DNA of 64,000 nucleotides from positions 1,488,001 to 1,552,000 of the forward strand of contig NZ_CP028811.1 in NCBI RefSeq assembly GCF_003055625.1, in the 5' to 3' direction. Made by a program: the position numbers and the translations under genes. The DNA is from Flavobacterium magnum (lineage in GTDB: Bacteria > Bacteroidota > Bacteroidia > Flavobacteriales > Flavobacteriaceae). Positions 17,820 to 26,973 of the stretch are shown one piece after another; the stretch's first letter is position 1, and each line of letters opens with the position of its first letter. Below the pieces are notes generated by a model. The model saw nothing but the letters and a program-made list of their open reading frames with translations. It did not search any database and was not told where the DNA came from.

Positions 17820-19328
17820 TTAATAGTTTGGGTTTTGAACGATTTTGGTATTGCCAAGTTCATTGAGAGGAATTGGCCATATTTCATTTTTGTTTGGTGT
17901 GAAACCTTTTGGGGCAAGTACTGTGGCAGCCTGACCAGTCCTTACAAGGTCAAACCAACGATGTCCCTCACCCGCTAATTCCAGCCTTCTTTCATTCATA
18001 ATAGAAGCCATTGATACTGGAACTGACGGCAAGCCTACTCTGGCCCTCACCGCATCTAGCAAAGCCTGTGCGCGTGGTCCGGAAGCACCGAGCGCCTCGG
18101 CTTCCATCAGATACGTGTCCGCAAGCCGTATAACATATGAGTTGATGCCGTAATTCAACTCGATTACGCCGCCAGATGTTGTACGGTCGGAAGTTAAAGG
18201 AAGGTATTTTTTAAGGAACCATCCGGTATCCATGTATCCCGGAGAATAATTTGCAGACCCATTGGCTTGCAATGTAGCCATATCCAGTATAGTTGAATTG
18301 AATCTTGGATCACCCACCATAGCGTCATGTAGACTAGGCGTAACCGTGTTGAAACTCCATCCTCCTGCCAAATCAGGTGCCGAGTTATTAACTCTTTGGT
18401 ATCCACGTGGTCCGATCATTTGTGACATTGAGTTTCCTTCATCTGAACCCGAACCCCAGTTGTTCCAGCTTGCCAGGCTTGTGCTGTTATGCGAGGATTC
18501 GAGAATTGATTCAGAGTTGTATTTGTTCGCAGGAATCCATAGGTCAGCATAGTTGTCAAGGAGGCGGTATCCGTATACACTGGTACCGCCGGGGTTGCCG
18601 TTTACTACCGCAAACTGTTCTGCGGCCAGAGCGTTTTTGCCTTCATACAAATATACTTTCCCAAGCAACGCCTGAACAGCGCCTTTACTGAAACGCCCTG
18701 CCTCGGTTGCTCTGTCGACAGTAGGGGGTAAAACTGCTAAGGCTTCTGTAAGATCGGTTTCTATCTGTGCGTATACTTCTTCGGGAGTTGCCTGAGTCAC
18801 GTTATAGATCTCACTGGTAGCCAAGAGGCCGGTGAACAACGGGACGTTCCTGAAAGTTCTCACCAACTCGAAATAGTAATATGCCCTGAGCGCTTTGGCT
18901 TCTGCTTCAAACCGGGCTTTTTTCGCAGCGTCCATGGGCACGTTAGGTAATTTCGACAGCAACAGATTTGCCCTGAAAATTCCCTGAAAATGATCATTCC
19001 AGTAACTTGCCGGCATAGTTGACTCTGAAAGGCTGTAGTTTGAGAATGATTGGATACCTGCTCCGTCGGCTGCGCCTCCGCCGCCTGCGTAAAAATCATC
19101 GGATCCCGCATTGAGGAAGGTAACCATGTTTTCGAAACCGCCGGTGTGCTTTTTCATGACGTCATAAACGGCAACCAATCCTGAAAAGGCCTGTGCTTCA
19201 TCTTTGTAATAATTTCCTTCGAGGTTAGTGCCTTTAGGGTCGAGGTCGATAAAGTCATCGTTACACGATAGGGCAATACCTATCAACGCAGAGAATGCTA
19301 GTGCGTATTTGATTTTCTTCGTTTTCAT
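17820..19328 (-). CDS. susD: SusD/RagB-family outer-membrane glycan-binding lipoprotein
   Basis: The product has 502 residues. The lipobox is ALSC (Cys22), so the protein is anchored at the cell surface. It shows the SusD layout: an N-terminal SusD-like domain with TPR helices (KALRAYYYFELVRTF near 130), and a C-terminal domain ending in the family pattern ERRLELAGEGHRWFDLVRTG. SusD proteins form the lid of the SusC channel and capture oligosaccharides. The gene follows susC by 14 bases. The sequence alone does not define the sugar. Confidence 0.96.
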   Translation of the reverse strand: MKTKKIKYALAFSALIGIALSCNDDFIDLDPKGTNLEGNYYKDEAQAFSGLVAVYDVMKKHTGGFENMVTFLNAGSDDFYAGGGGAADGAGIQSFSNYSLSESTMPASYWNDHFQGIFRANLLLSKLPNVPMDAAKKARFEAEAKALRAYYYFELVRTFRNVPLFTGLLATSEIYNVTQATPEEVYAQIETDLTEALAVLPPTVDRATEAGRFSKGAVQALLGKVYLYEGKNALAAEQFAVVNGNPGGTSVYGYRLLDNYADLWIPANKYNSESILESSHNSTSLASWNNWGSGSDEGNSMSQMIGPRGYQRVNNSAPDLAGGWSFNTVTPSLHDAMVGDPRFNSTILDMATLQANGSANYSPGYMDTGWFLKKYLPLTSDRTTSGGVIELNYGINSYVIRLADTYLMEAEALGASGPRAQALLDAVRARVGLPSVPVSMASIMNERRLELAGEGHRWFDLVRTGQAATVLAPKGFTPNKNEIWPIPLNELGNTKIVQNPNY

Positions 19329-19342
19329 TATAAATTAATTTA

Positions 19343-22300
19343 TTAGAATTGTAAGTTAATTCCGAACATATATGATTTTGCCTGAGGATAGTATCCACGG
19401 TCGATGCCTGAATTGTCGCCACCACCAATTTCGGGGTCGTAGCCAGGATATTTGGTGAATGTGAAGAGATTTTCGCCTGTTACGTAAAATCTTACTTTTT
19501 GCAATCCGGCTTTACCACTTACGCCGACAGGTAGCGAATAGCCAATTTGTAAAACCTTAAGCCTGAAATAATCGGCATCCTTAATGTAAAAATCGGAAGG
19601 ATAGCTAAAATTCTTATTACTGTCGTTGCTCGTCAGTCTTGGGTAAGAGTTTGTACTGCCTTCGCCTGTCCATCTTCCAAGCGCTTCTGTCTGAAAGTTA
19701 GGCGCTACACCCAAGTCCAGCCTGCGTAGACCTTGATAGATCTGGTTTCCTCCAACACCCTGTCCCATCATCATAAGGTCAAAATTCTTGTAGGACAGGT
19801 TTAACGAAATCCCATAAGTGACTTTTGGGAGCGCACTGCCAATGAATGTCCTGTCGTCTGAATTGATCTGACCGTCATCGTTGAGATCTTTCCATTTGAA
19901 GTCACCGGGTACTGCATTGGGTTGAATTACATCACCTGCTGAGTTTACGTAATTGTCAATTTCTGCCTGGTTTTGGAAAACACCGTTTGTCTTGAAACCA
20001 TAAAATGACATATAAGGGTGTCCTACTTCCGTCCTCGTAATCGGGAATTCAGAGGACTGAATAGAAGGTCCTGTGTAAAAATCGATACCCGGACTGATGG
20101 CCGTCACTTCATTCTTGACTGTTGCCACGTTTCCGCTTACGTTAATATTAAAGTCTCCCATTTGCTTCCGCCATGACATCTCAAGCTCGATTCCGCTATT
20201 TTTCATCGCACCGACGTTGCCTGATGGATTTACGCTAACACCCACATATCCAGGGATAAGGATATCTCTCAGAATATCTGTGGTTTTTTTATAGAAATAG
20301 TCAAAAGTCAGATTAAAATTTTTAAAGAGTGTCAGATCCAACCCGATATCAGTTTGCGTTGTTTGTTCCCATTGAAGGTCAGGATTGGCCAAGGTATTTG
20401 GGGCACTTCCCAATGCAGCATCAAGCGGCGTACCTAAATAATAATTATAACCTCCTGATACCAGAGGCAGATAGCGAAAGTCTGGAAGTTCATCTGTTCC
20501 GGTAATACCCCAGCTTGCGCGTAACTTTAATTGGCTGATTACTTTGTTCTCCTTCCAGAAAGACTCTTTCGTTGGAACCCATCCCACTGAGGCAGATGGG
20601 AAGTTGCCGTATTTGTTGTTTGCGCCAAATCTGCTTGACCCGTCTCGTCTAATTAATGCGGTGAACAAATATTTCTCATTGTAGTCGTAATTCGCTCTTG
20701 CGAAAAGGGAAGCGATGTTATGTGTTGTGTTGGTGTACGCATAGCCGATTTTGTCAGCTGGAGCTGTGTCCCATCCAAATGACGCATCCTGCCAACGCGT
20801 TACAGGTTGATTGTAGTAAGTGATTCCCTGTCCACCACCTTTGCCATATTCATAAGCACCCTGCCCAAGTAAGACAGTAAAATTGTGTCCTTTAAGATTA
20901 TTTGAATATGACACGGTATTTTCAATCTGCCAGTCTTCTGTAATGTTAGTGGATTTAAACAAACTGTTTCTGGTAGTCAGCTGCACTGCACTTAAATAGA
21001 ATTTTGGTGTAAAACTATAATCACCATAGTATGCCTTCTTGTAAGTATAATTGGTTTTAAATTTTAATCCGGAAATTGGTTCAACTTCCACAAAGATATT
21101 TCCAACTACATTATCCGCCCAGCTGTAGTTACCCATTCGGGTTTGTGCGTACGCTAAAGGGTTTGTGATTTCATTTCCAACATAGTCAGAAATCCCGTAA
21201 TAATTGCCGTTAGCGTCTTTTACTTCCGTATAAGTGGAATTATCATAGAACGCTATTTTGCCCGGATCAGTTTCAATCACAGGTGTTACAGGGTCAAGGT
21301 TTATTGCAGACGCGAGAGGGCCTCCAAATTCACTGTTCTGGTTGCCCAATCCTACTGATTTCTCATGAGACACACCAATATTTTCACCTAAAGTGAACCA
21401 CTTTGCAAATTTGTGGGTTGAGTTTAATCTTAAATTTTTTCGATTATAATTTGAAATGTCACTCATAACAATACCTTGCTCATCGCGTAAGCCAAATGAA
21501 AAATAAAAATTCGATTTGTCGTTGCCGCCGCTCAGGCTGAGTTCGTGAGCTGATTTTTGCGCATTGTCATTAAAAATAACGCTTTGCCAGTCGGTGCCAT
21601 TTCCTAAAGCTGCCGGATCCGGATACCTTACCGGATTATTTCCGGCAACCTGCGCTTCGTTTATTAATGTAGCATATTGTGTTGCATTCAATAAGTCCAG
21701 TTTTCTTTCTGGCTTTGATGTGCCTGTGTAGCCATTATAGCGCACAGTAAGTTTACCTTCCTTTCCTTTCTTCGTGGTTATCAGAATCACGCCTGACGCG
21801 CCCCTCGTTCCGTAAATTGCAGCCGATGCAGCATCTTTCAACACTTCAATAGACTCGATATCTGACTGGTTAAGATAACCAATAGCCGCTGGGCCGAGTA
21901 CGACGCCGTCGACAACATATAAAGGCTCGTTACCGCCGTTTAGCGTAGTGATCCCACGAATTCGTACAGTTGAAGCCGTTCCGGGTTGACCTCCGTTCAT
22001 CGCGATATTTACTCCCGCTACGCGTCCTTGTAACGATTGCTCCACGCGCGTGATAGGAAGATTTTCGATGTCTTTTGCTTTGACACTCGAGATCGCACCA
22101 GTGACAACACTCTTTTTCTGAGTGCCGTAACCCACCACAACAACTTCGTTTAAACTTTGCGCTTCGGGTTCCATTTTTACATCAACCGTGCTGCGACCGG
22201 TGATGGATTCGGTAACGGTGCGATAACTTATAAATGTAAAGACCAATGTACCGCGGGAATCGGCTTTGATCTGGTATTTACCATCCATGTCAGTCGCGAC

Positions 22301-22456
22301 TGTGCGTGAGCTTTGTTGATCTAAGACGGTGACGCCCGGCATTGGCAGGCCACTTTCATCATACACTTTTCCCGAAATGGTCACCTCCTGAGCGTGAAGG
22401 GCCATCGAGAATAGAATTGACAAAAAACAGAGGAATCGTAGTTTTGTAAATTTCAT
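19343..22456 (-). CDS. susC: SusC/RagA-family TonB-dependent outer-membrane transporter
   Basis: The product has 1037 residues. A signal peptide is followed by a carboxypeptidase-regulatory-like domain (about 25-105), a plug domain with the SusC hallmark VVVGYGTQKKSVVTGAISSV (about 107-126) and LYVVDGV, and a 22-strand beta-barrel to the C-terminal aromatic residue (GINLQF). It imports oligosaccharides using TonB energy. It is the first gene of a six-gene minus-strand operon and is divergent from the regulator gene, with a candidate promoter 57 bases upstream. Confidence 0.97.
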   Translation of the reverse strand: MKFTKLRFLCFLSILFSMALHAQEVTISGKVYDESGLPMPGVTVLDQQSSRTVATDMDGKYQIKADSRGTLVFTFISYRTVTESITGRSTVDVKMEPEAQSLNEVVVVGYGTQKKSVVTGAISSVKAKDIENLPITRVEQSLQGRVAGVNIAMNGGQPGTASTVRIRGITTLNGGNEPLYVVDGVVLGPAAIGYLNQSDIESIEVLKDAASAAIYGTRGASGVILITTKKGKEGKLTVRYNGYTGTSKPERKLDLLNATQYATLINEAQVAGNNPVRYPDPAALGNGTDWQSVIFNDNAQKSAHELSLSGGNDKSNFYFSFGLRDEQGIVMSDISNYNRKNLRLNSTHKFAKWFTLGENIGVSHEKSVGLGNQNSEFGGPLASAINLDPVTPVIETDPGKIAFYDNSTYTEVKDANGNYYGISDYVGNEITNPLAYAQTRMGNYSWADNVVGNIFVEVEPISGLKFKTNYTYKKAYYGDYSFTPKFYLSAVQLTTRNSLFKSTNITEDWQIENTVSYSNNLKGHNFTVLLGQGAYEYGKGGGQGITYYNQPVTRWQDASFGWDTAPADKIGYAYTNTTHNIASLFARANYDYNEKYLFTALIRRDGSSRFGANNKYGNFPSASVGWVPTKESFWKENKVISQLKLRASWGITGTDELPDFRYLPLVSGGYNYYLGTPLDAALGSAPNTLANPDLQWEQTTQTDIGLDLTLFKNFNLTFDYFYKKTTDILRDILIPGYVGVSVNPSGNVGAMKNSGIELEMSWRKQMGDFNINVSGNVATVKNEVTAISPGIDFYTGPSIQSSEFPITRTEVGHPYMSFYGFKTNGVFQNQAEIDNYVNSAGDVIQPNAVPGDFKWKDLNDDGQINSDDRTFIGSALPKVTYGISLNLSYKNFDLMMMGQGVGGNQIYQGLRRLDLGVAPNFQTEALGRWTGEGSTNSYPRLTSNDSNKNFSYPSDFYIKDADYFRLKVLQIGYSLPVGVSGKAGLQKVRFYVTGENLFTFTKYPGYDPEIGGGDNSGIDRGYYPQAKSYMFGINLQF

Positions 22457-22512
22457 ACTTGTGAAAATTTTGGTTAGTTAATTATTGATTCGAGACAATA
22501 TTAAATCTATTT

Positions 22513-22543
22513 TTAAAGTATCAGTAATTTTATGTCATTACAA
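22513..22543 (-). promoter_or_regulatory. candidate susC promoter (TTG-N20-TACTTTAA)
   Basis: On the minus strand TTG (complement of 22541-22543) is followed after 20 bases by TACTTTAA (complement of 22513-22520), one base off TAnnTTTG. The same intergenic region (22457-22757) holds TATTTTTG on the plus strand at 22688-22695, a possible -7 box for the regulator gene. A GTTA-CGAAAACG-TTAAC element lies at about 22638-22653. No other feature was seen there. Confidence 0.45.
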
Positions 22544-22757
22544 AAACCCATCATTGCTGAAATAATTATTAGACAAAAACCCATCAAATTATTTTTAATC
22601 ATTTATTAAACAAGTTTTTAGAAATTTATTTTAACTGTTACGAAAACGTTAACTTTAAAAAACAAACACTACATTTATGACGTGTGGTATTTTTGCAACG
22701 TTTCTCCAATTTTTATCACTCATCATTACTACAGTCAAATCATAAATTCTAAAATGT

Positions 22758-25628
22758 ATGCGGGTTTTTCGTTGTTTGTCACTTTTGTTTATGGCAATTC
22801 ATTTTAATATCTCTTCTGCTCAGGTGAAGAGCGTCGGACTTCCGGAATTGCGTAACTTCAAAAAAGGTGAGTATAAAGGTGGAACGCAGAACTGGGCGAT
22901 AGATGAGGACCGGAATGGCAACCTGTACTTTGCGAACAATAATGGGTTGCTCCAGTTTGACGGGACAACATGGCGGAAATTCACAATGCCTAATCAGTCA
23001 CTCATCCGGACGATTAAGATTGCGAGTGATGGCAAGGTGTATGTCGGGGGGTACAACGAGTTCGGGTATTTTATGCCAAATGAAACCGGAAAATTGACGT
23101 ACCATTCCGTTTCACGTCTCGTTGATCGCAAAAAAATCCCGCTGATTGATTTCATCTGGAAATTGCATGTCATCAACGACGAGGTTTTTTTCCAGTCTTT
23201 TGGTAGGCTGTATGTGTACCACACCGGCAAACTCAGGGTCATAGAGGCGCCTTCGCGTTTTCAATTTTCATTCACGGTTGACAATGTCCTTTATTTACAG
23301 GATCGGGCCAATGGCCTCATGATGTACCGCGAAGGGCAGCTCATCGCGTTGCCTGACACATCAACTTTTAACGATACAGAGATTTGGGGTATGGTGTCGA
23401 TGGCGAATGGAAATCTTCTTATCGCTACTCTCGACAAGGGGCTTTTTCTTTACGCAAATGGAACGGTAAGGCCGTGGCAGAATCAGGCCAATAATTTTGT
23501 GCTTAAGAACAGTTCGCTGGGTTGTACGTTGATTCAGGACAGATTTATCCTAATTAACTCTGTACTGGACGGCATCATCATTTGTGACAAATCGGGAAAT
23601 ATCGTACAGCACCTGAACCGAAAAAAAGGCATGCAGAACAATACGGTGCTGTCCTCATTTATTGACAGTAAAAGCAACGCGTGGCTTGGGCTGGATAATG
23701 GTATAACATTTGTGAACGAGAACGCCCCCTTTACGTACTTCGGCTTCAGTTATGAGCTGAGTACGGTCTACGCTTCCGTTTTTTACGGGGGTTACCTTTA
23801 TGTCGCGACCAACCGCGGCCTGTTTTATCATGCTTTGGGCGGCGCTTTCAGGGAGGATACGTTTACGTTGGTGGAAGGTACTACAGGCCAGGCTTGGAAT
23901 ATCCAGGTGATTGATGGCCAGCTGTTCTGCGGGCATAACCGTGGCGCCATGCTCATCAATAATGGAAAGTTGTCCCGTATCCTGCATTCGGATGGATATT
24001 GGGGCTTCCGGAAGATTCCGGGGAAACCGAATTTTCTCATTGGGTCGAATTACAATGGATTTGGTGTTTTCGAAAAACGCGCTTCAGGCTGGATATTCAG
24101 GAATGTCCTGTCGGGAATTGAGACCTCTTCAAGTACATTTCAGGTCGATGACCGCACCGTTTGGCTGAAGAAGGACAATGATGTGTACCAATTGACGTTG
24201 TCGGCTGACCTGCAAAAATTCGGCAGCGTAAAGAAGTACAATAGCCTGAAGCCATCACTTAAAGGCATTGGCAGCATACAGTCCATTCAGGGCAAAGTGT
24301 ATTTCCAGACACAGAACCGCTTTTTCAGATATTCGTACGACCAATCTCTTTTTTACGAGGATCTGGCAATGAGCCGGACTTTTGCCCACGTCCCGAAATT
24401 CCGCTACCTCATCGAAGACAGTCGCGGGAATCTTTGGTACACCTTTAATGAATCCATCGGGGCGTTGATGAAGCAGCCCGACGGCAGGTTCACGAACACC
24501 ATCGCACCGTTTTCGAATCTGACAGGGAATCTGGTCAATGATTTTCCATCGGTAAACACGGTCAATCCAAACAACATCTTCATCGGACTGACAGACGGGC
24601 TTGCCCATTACGACCTGAGCATGAAAACCGACTTCAGTTCGAAACCCAAAGCATTTATCAGGAGTTTTTCTTTTCCAGGCGACACGCTTTTCATCGGAAA
24701 TGGAATCGCACGCCGCCACAGTTGTAATGTACAGTACAGTGCCAATAACGTGAAATTCAGCTTCTCATCGCCCACGTATGAAAATCTGGAGCATGTAGAG
24801 TACAGCTACCAGCTTGAAGGGTTTGATGAGGGCTGGAGCCCATGGTCGACGGTTTCAATGAAGGAATATACGAACCTGCATGAAGATGATTATCTTATGA
24901 AGGTAAAAGTCAGGAACAGTTATGGCGTGGAGTCTGAGGCGGCAGTATTTGCTTTTACCGTGTCGCCACCGTGGTACAGGCATCCTGCGGCGTACATTTT
25001 CTATGTGTTACTGATTGCCGTTACGGTGTACCTGATCAGGCAACGCATTAGAATGAAAATCCGCAAGAACAAATATTACGAAACCATCGAACAGCGGAGG
25101 CTTTACCTGGAGCGTGAGGCCAAGATACGCCAGGAGCAATATGAACTGGAGAAGGAGATTGAGAAACTCAAAAATGACAAATTGCAAATCAAGATTCTGG
25201 CTAAAGATAAGGAACTGGTCAACAATTCACTTCAGGTCGTCAAGAAGAACAAGATACTCAACGGCATCATCAACAAGCTCAAGGACATTGATGCGGAGAC
25301 CTTAGACGATTCCGTCAAGTTCCAGTTTAACAAGCTCAACAAGAGCATCATCAAGGAGGTTAATACCGACAAGAGTTGGAAGGACCTTGAAAAACACATC
25401 AAAAACGTTCATTTTGACTTCCTCAAGCGGCTTAAGGAAAAATACCCGACGATTTCTCCGCGTGAAATGGACCTTTCCACCTACTTGCTTATGAACATGT
25501 CTACCAAGGAGATTGCGGAGATCATGAACATTTCAGGCGGTGGTGTAGAGCTTGCCCGTTACCGCCTCCGTAAAAAGTTAGGTCTCAACAAAAAGGAAAA
25601 TCTTATTGGCTTCCTGATGAGCATTTAA
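22758..25628 (+). CDS. membrane-spanning one-component regulator: beta-propeller sensor, Y_Y_Y domain and HTH
   Basis: The product has 956 residues. A signal peptide (about 1-21) precedes a long periplasmic region of repeated propeller-type strands (NGNLYFANNNGLLQFDG, later GNLWYTFNESIGAL). Next come a Y_Y_Y domain (about 670-750, YSYQLEGFDEGWSPW), one membrane helix (about 757-775), a cytoplasmic coiled coil rich in Lys/Glu, and a C-terminal LuxR-like helix-turn-helix (about 895-956, SPREMDLSTYLLMNMSTKEI). There is no kinase, receiver or AraC domain, so it is not a classical hybrid two-component system. It probably senses a glycan in the periplasm and controls the divergent Sus operon. Its stop overlaps that of convergent murF. 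Confidence 0.9.
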   Translation: MRVFRCLSLLFMAIHFNISSAQVKSVGLPELRNFKKGEYKGGTQNWAIDEDRNGNLYFANNNGLLQFDGTTWRKFTMPNQSLIRTIKIASDGKVYVGGYNEFGYFMPNETGKLTYHSVSRLVDRKKIPLIDFIWKLHVINDEVFFQSFGRLYVYHTGKLRVIEAPSRFQFSFTVDNVLYLQDRANGLMMYREGQLIALPDTSTFNDTEIWGMVSMANGNLLIATLDKGLFLYANGTVRPWQNQANNFVLKNSSLGCTLIQDRFILINSVLDGIIICDKSGNIVQHLNRKKGMQNNTVLSSFIDSKSNAWLGLDNGITFVNENAPFTYFGFSYELSTVYASVFYGGYLYVATNRGLFYHALGGAFREDTFTLVEGTTGQAWNIQVIDGQLFCGHNRGAMLINNGKLSRILHSDGYWGFRKIPGKPNFLIGSNYNGFGVFEKRASGWIFRNVLSGIETSSSTFQVDDRTVWLKKDNDVYQLTLSADLQKFGSVKKYNSLKPSLKGIGSIQSIQGKVYFQTQNRFFRYSYDQSLFYEDLAMSRTFAHVPKFRYLIEDSRGNLWYTFNESIGALMKQPDGRFTNTIAPFSNLTGNLVNDFPSVNTVNPNNIFIGLTDGLAHYDLSMKTDFSSKPKAFIRSFSFPGDTLFIGNGIARRHSCNVQYSANNVKFSFSSPTYENLEHVEYSYQLEGFDEGWSPWSTVSMKEYTNLHEDDYLMKVKVRNSYGVESEAAVFAFTVSPPWYRHPAAYIFYVLLIAVTVYLIRQRIRMKIRKNKYYETIEQRRLYLEREAKIRQEQYELEKEIEKLKNDKLQIKILAKDKELVNNSLQVVKKNKILNGIINKLKDIDAETLDDSVKFQFNKLNKSIIKEVNTDKSWKDLEKHIKNVHFDFLKRLKEKYPTISPREMDLSTYLLMNMSTKEIAEIMNISGGGVELARYRLRKKLGLNKKENLIGFLMSI

Positions 25629-26914
25629 TTGGGCAGCAGCTCAAGCACACGTTCTAATGCCATCCCTCGTGATCCTTTAATGAGGATCAGGCTATCGTGA
25701 ATTTTACGAAGGTTTCTGCGCGTAGATAAGGCATCAAAGGTCTCGAAAAAATGAAAATTCGGCGACTCCGTCTTATGCATGTAGAATTCTTTCCCGATAA
25801 AGTAACATTCTGCGTCTGCCTGTCCCTCAAGCATGGAAACGATGGCCTGGTGTTCTGCGGGGCTTTCAGCGCCAAGTTCAAACATGTCGCCAAGGAACAT
25901 GATTTTTTGGGTTTTATCCAGCTGTACGAAATTTTCGATAGCGACCTTCATGCTGCTCGGATTGGCATTGTAGGCATCGAGAATGATCTCGTTGGACCCT
26001 TTGATGATGATCTGGGATCGGTTGTTCTGCGGAATGTAATTTTCAATCGCTTCGCGTATTTCTGAATCGCTGACGCCAAAATATTTCCCGATGGCAATAG
26101 CCGCATACAGGTTATTTGCATTGTAGAGTCCAATCAGGTGGGATTGGATTTCTGTGGCATCATATTGAATGCTGACCAGCGGGTTGGCCGTGACTTTCGC
26201 GATATTCAGAAACGCTTCGGGATGGTTCACCCCAAATGTAATTGCCGTGGCTCCTGCACTTCGCTTAAGCTGCAGCGGATCGTCAAGATTGATGAAGGCC
26301 GTTTTTTTATTTTCAACCAAATAGTCATACATCTCGCTTTTACCTTTGATAACGCCTTCAAAACCGCCGAAGCCGTCGAGGTGAGCCTTTCCGAAATTGG
26401 TAATGTATCCATAATCAGGTGTGGCGATGGAACACAGGAAAGCAATTTCTTTCTGGTGGTTGGCGCCCATTTCAACAATGCCCATTTCGGTATTTTCGTC
26501 GAAGGAGAGCAACGTGAGCGGAACGCCGATGTGGTTGTTCAGGTTGCCTGCAGTCGCTTTCGTATTGAAGCGCTTTAAAAGCACCGCATTGATGAGTTCC
26601 TTGGTTGTGGTCTTGCCGTTGCTTCCTGTTAGCGCAACGATTGGGATGCCCAGGAACTTCCTGTGGAACCTGGCGAGTTCCTGAAGTACGGACAACGTGT
26701 CATTTACAAGGATGGTCCGGTCATTTACGTAGTAATCCTTGTTGTCAATCAATACATACAGCGCGCCTTTTTCAAGGGCTTCGGCGCTAAATGTGTTGGC
26801 GTCAAAACGGTCTCCTTTCAGGGCGACGAAAAAACAATTGTGTCCGATTTTCCTAGTGTCTATCGAAAGCGAATTGCATTGCAAAAAGAGTTGGTGAATG
26901 TCCTGGATGTCCAT
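25625..26914 (-). CDS. murF: UDP-N-acetylmuramoyl-tripeptide--D-alanyl-D-alanine ligase
   Basis: The product has 429 residues with the Mur ligase order: N-terminal UDP-substrate domain (about 1-80), central ATPase with P-loop TGSNGKTTTKEL (about 94-105), and C-terminal domain with DAYNANPSSM and LGDMFELG. It adds D-Ala-D-Ala to UDP-MurNAc-tripeptide, the last cytoplasmic step of the peptidoglycan precursor. It stands outside the dcw cluster, as is common in Flavobacteriaceae. The last bases overlap the end of the convergent regulator gene. Upstream, on the same strand, gldJ is separated by a terminator. Confidence 0.96.
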   Translation of the reverse strand: MDIQDIHQLFLQCNSLSIDTRKIGHNCFFVALKGDRFDANTFSAEALEKGALYVLIDNKDYYVNDRTILVNDTLSVLQELARFHRKFLGIPIVALTGSNGKTTTKELINAVLLKRFNTKATAGNLNNHIGVPLTLLSFDENTEMGIVEMGANHQKEIAFLCSIATPDYGYITNFGKAHLDGFGGFEGVIKGKSEMYDYLVENKKTAFINLDDPLQLKRSAGATAITFGVNHPEAFLNIAKVTANPLVSIQYDATEIQSHLIGLYNANNLYAAIAIGKYFGVSDSEIREAIENYIPQNNRSQIIIKGSNEIILDAYNANPSSMKVAIENFVQLDKTQKIMFLGDMFELGAESPAEHQAIVSMLEGQADAECYFIGKEFYMHKTESPNFHFFETFDALSTRRNLRKIHDSLILIKGSRGMALERVLELLPN

Positions 26915-26920
26915 AACGTA

Positions 26921-26953
26921 AATTTAAAAAAAAAGCCCTTAAAAAAGGGCTTT
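26921..26953 (-). terminator. rho-independent terminator of gldJ
   Basis: AAAGCCCTT (26932-26940) pairs with AAGGGCTTT (26945-26953) around AAAA. On the minus strand the hairpin runs into about nine T then AAATT. It lies 20 bases beyond the gldJ stop and ends just before murF. Confidence 0.9.
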
Positions 26954-26973
26954 CAGATTTTTGTGGCGGGCAT

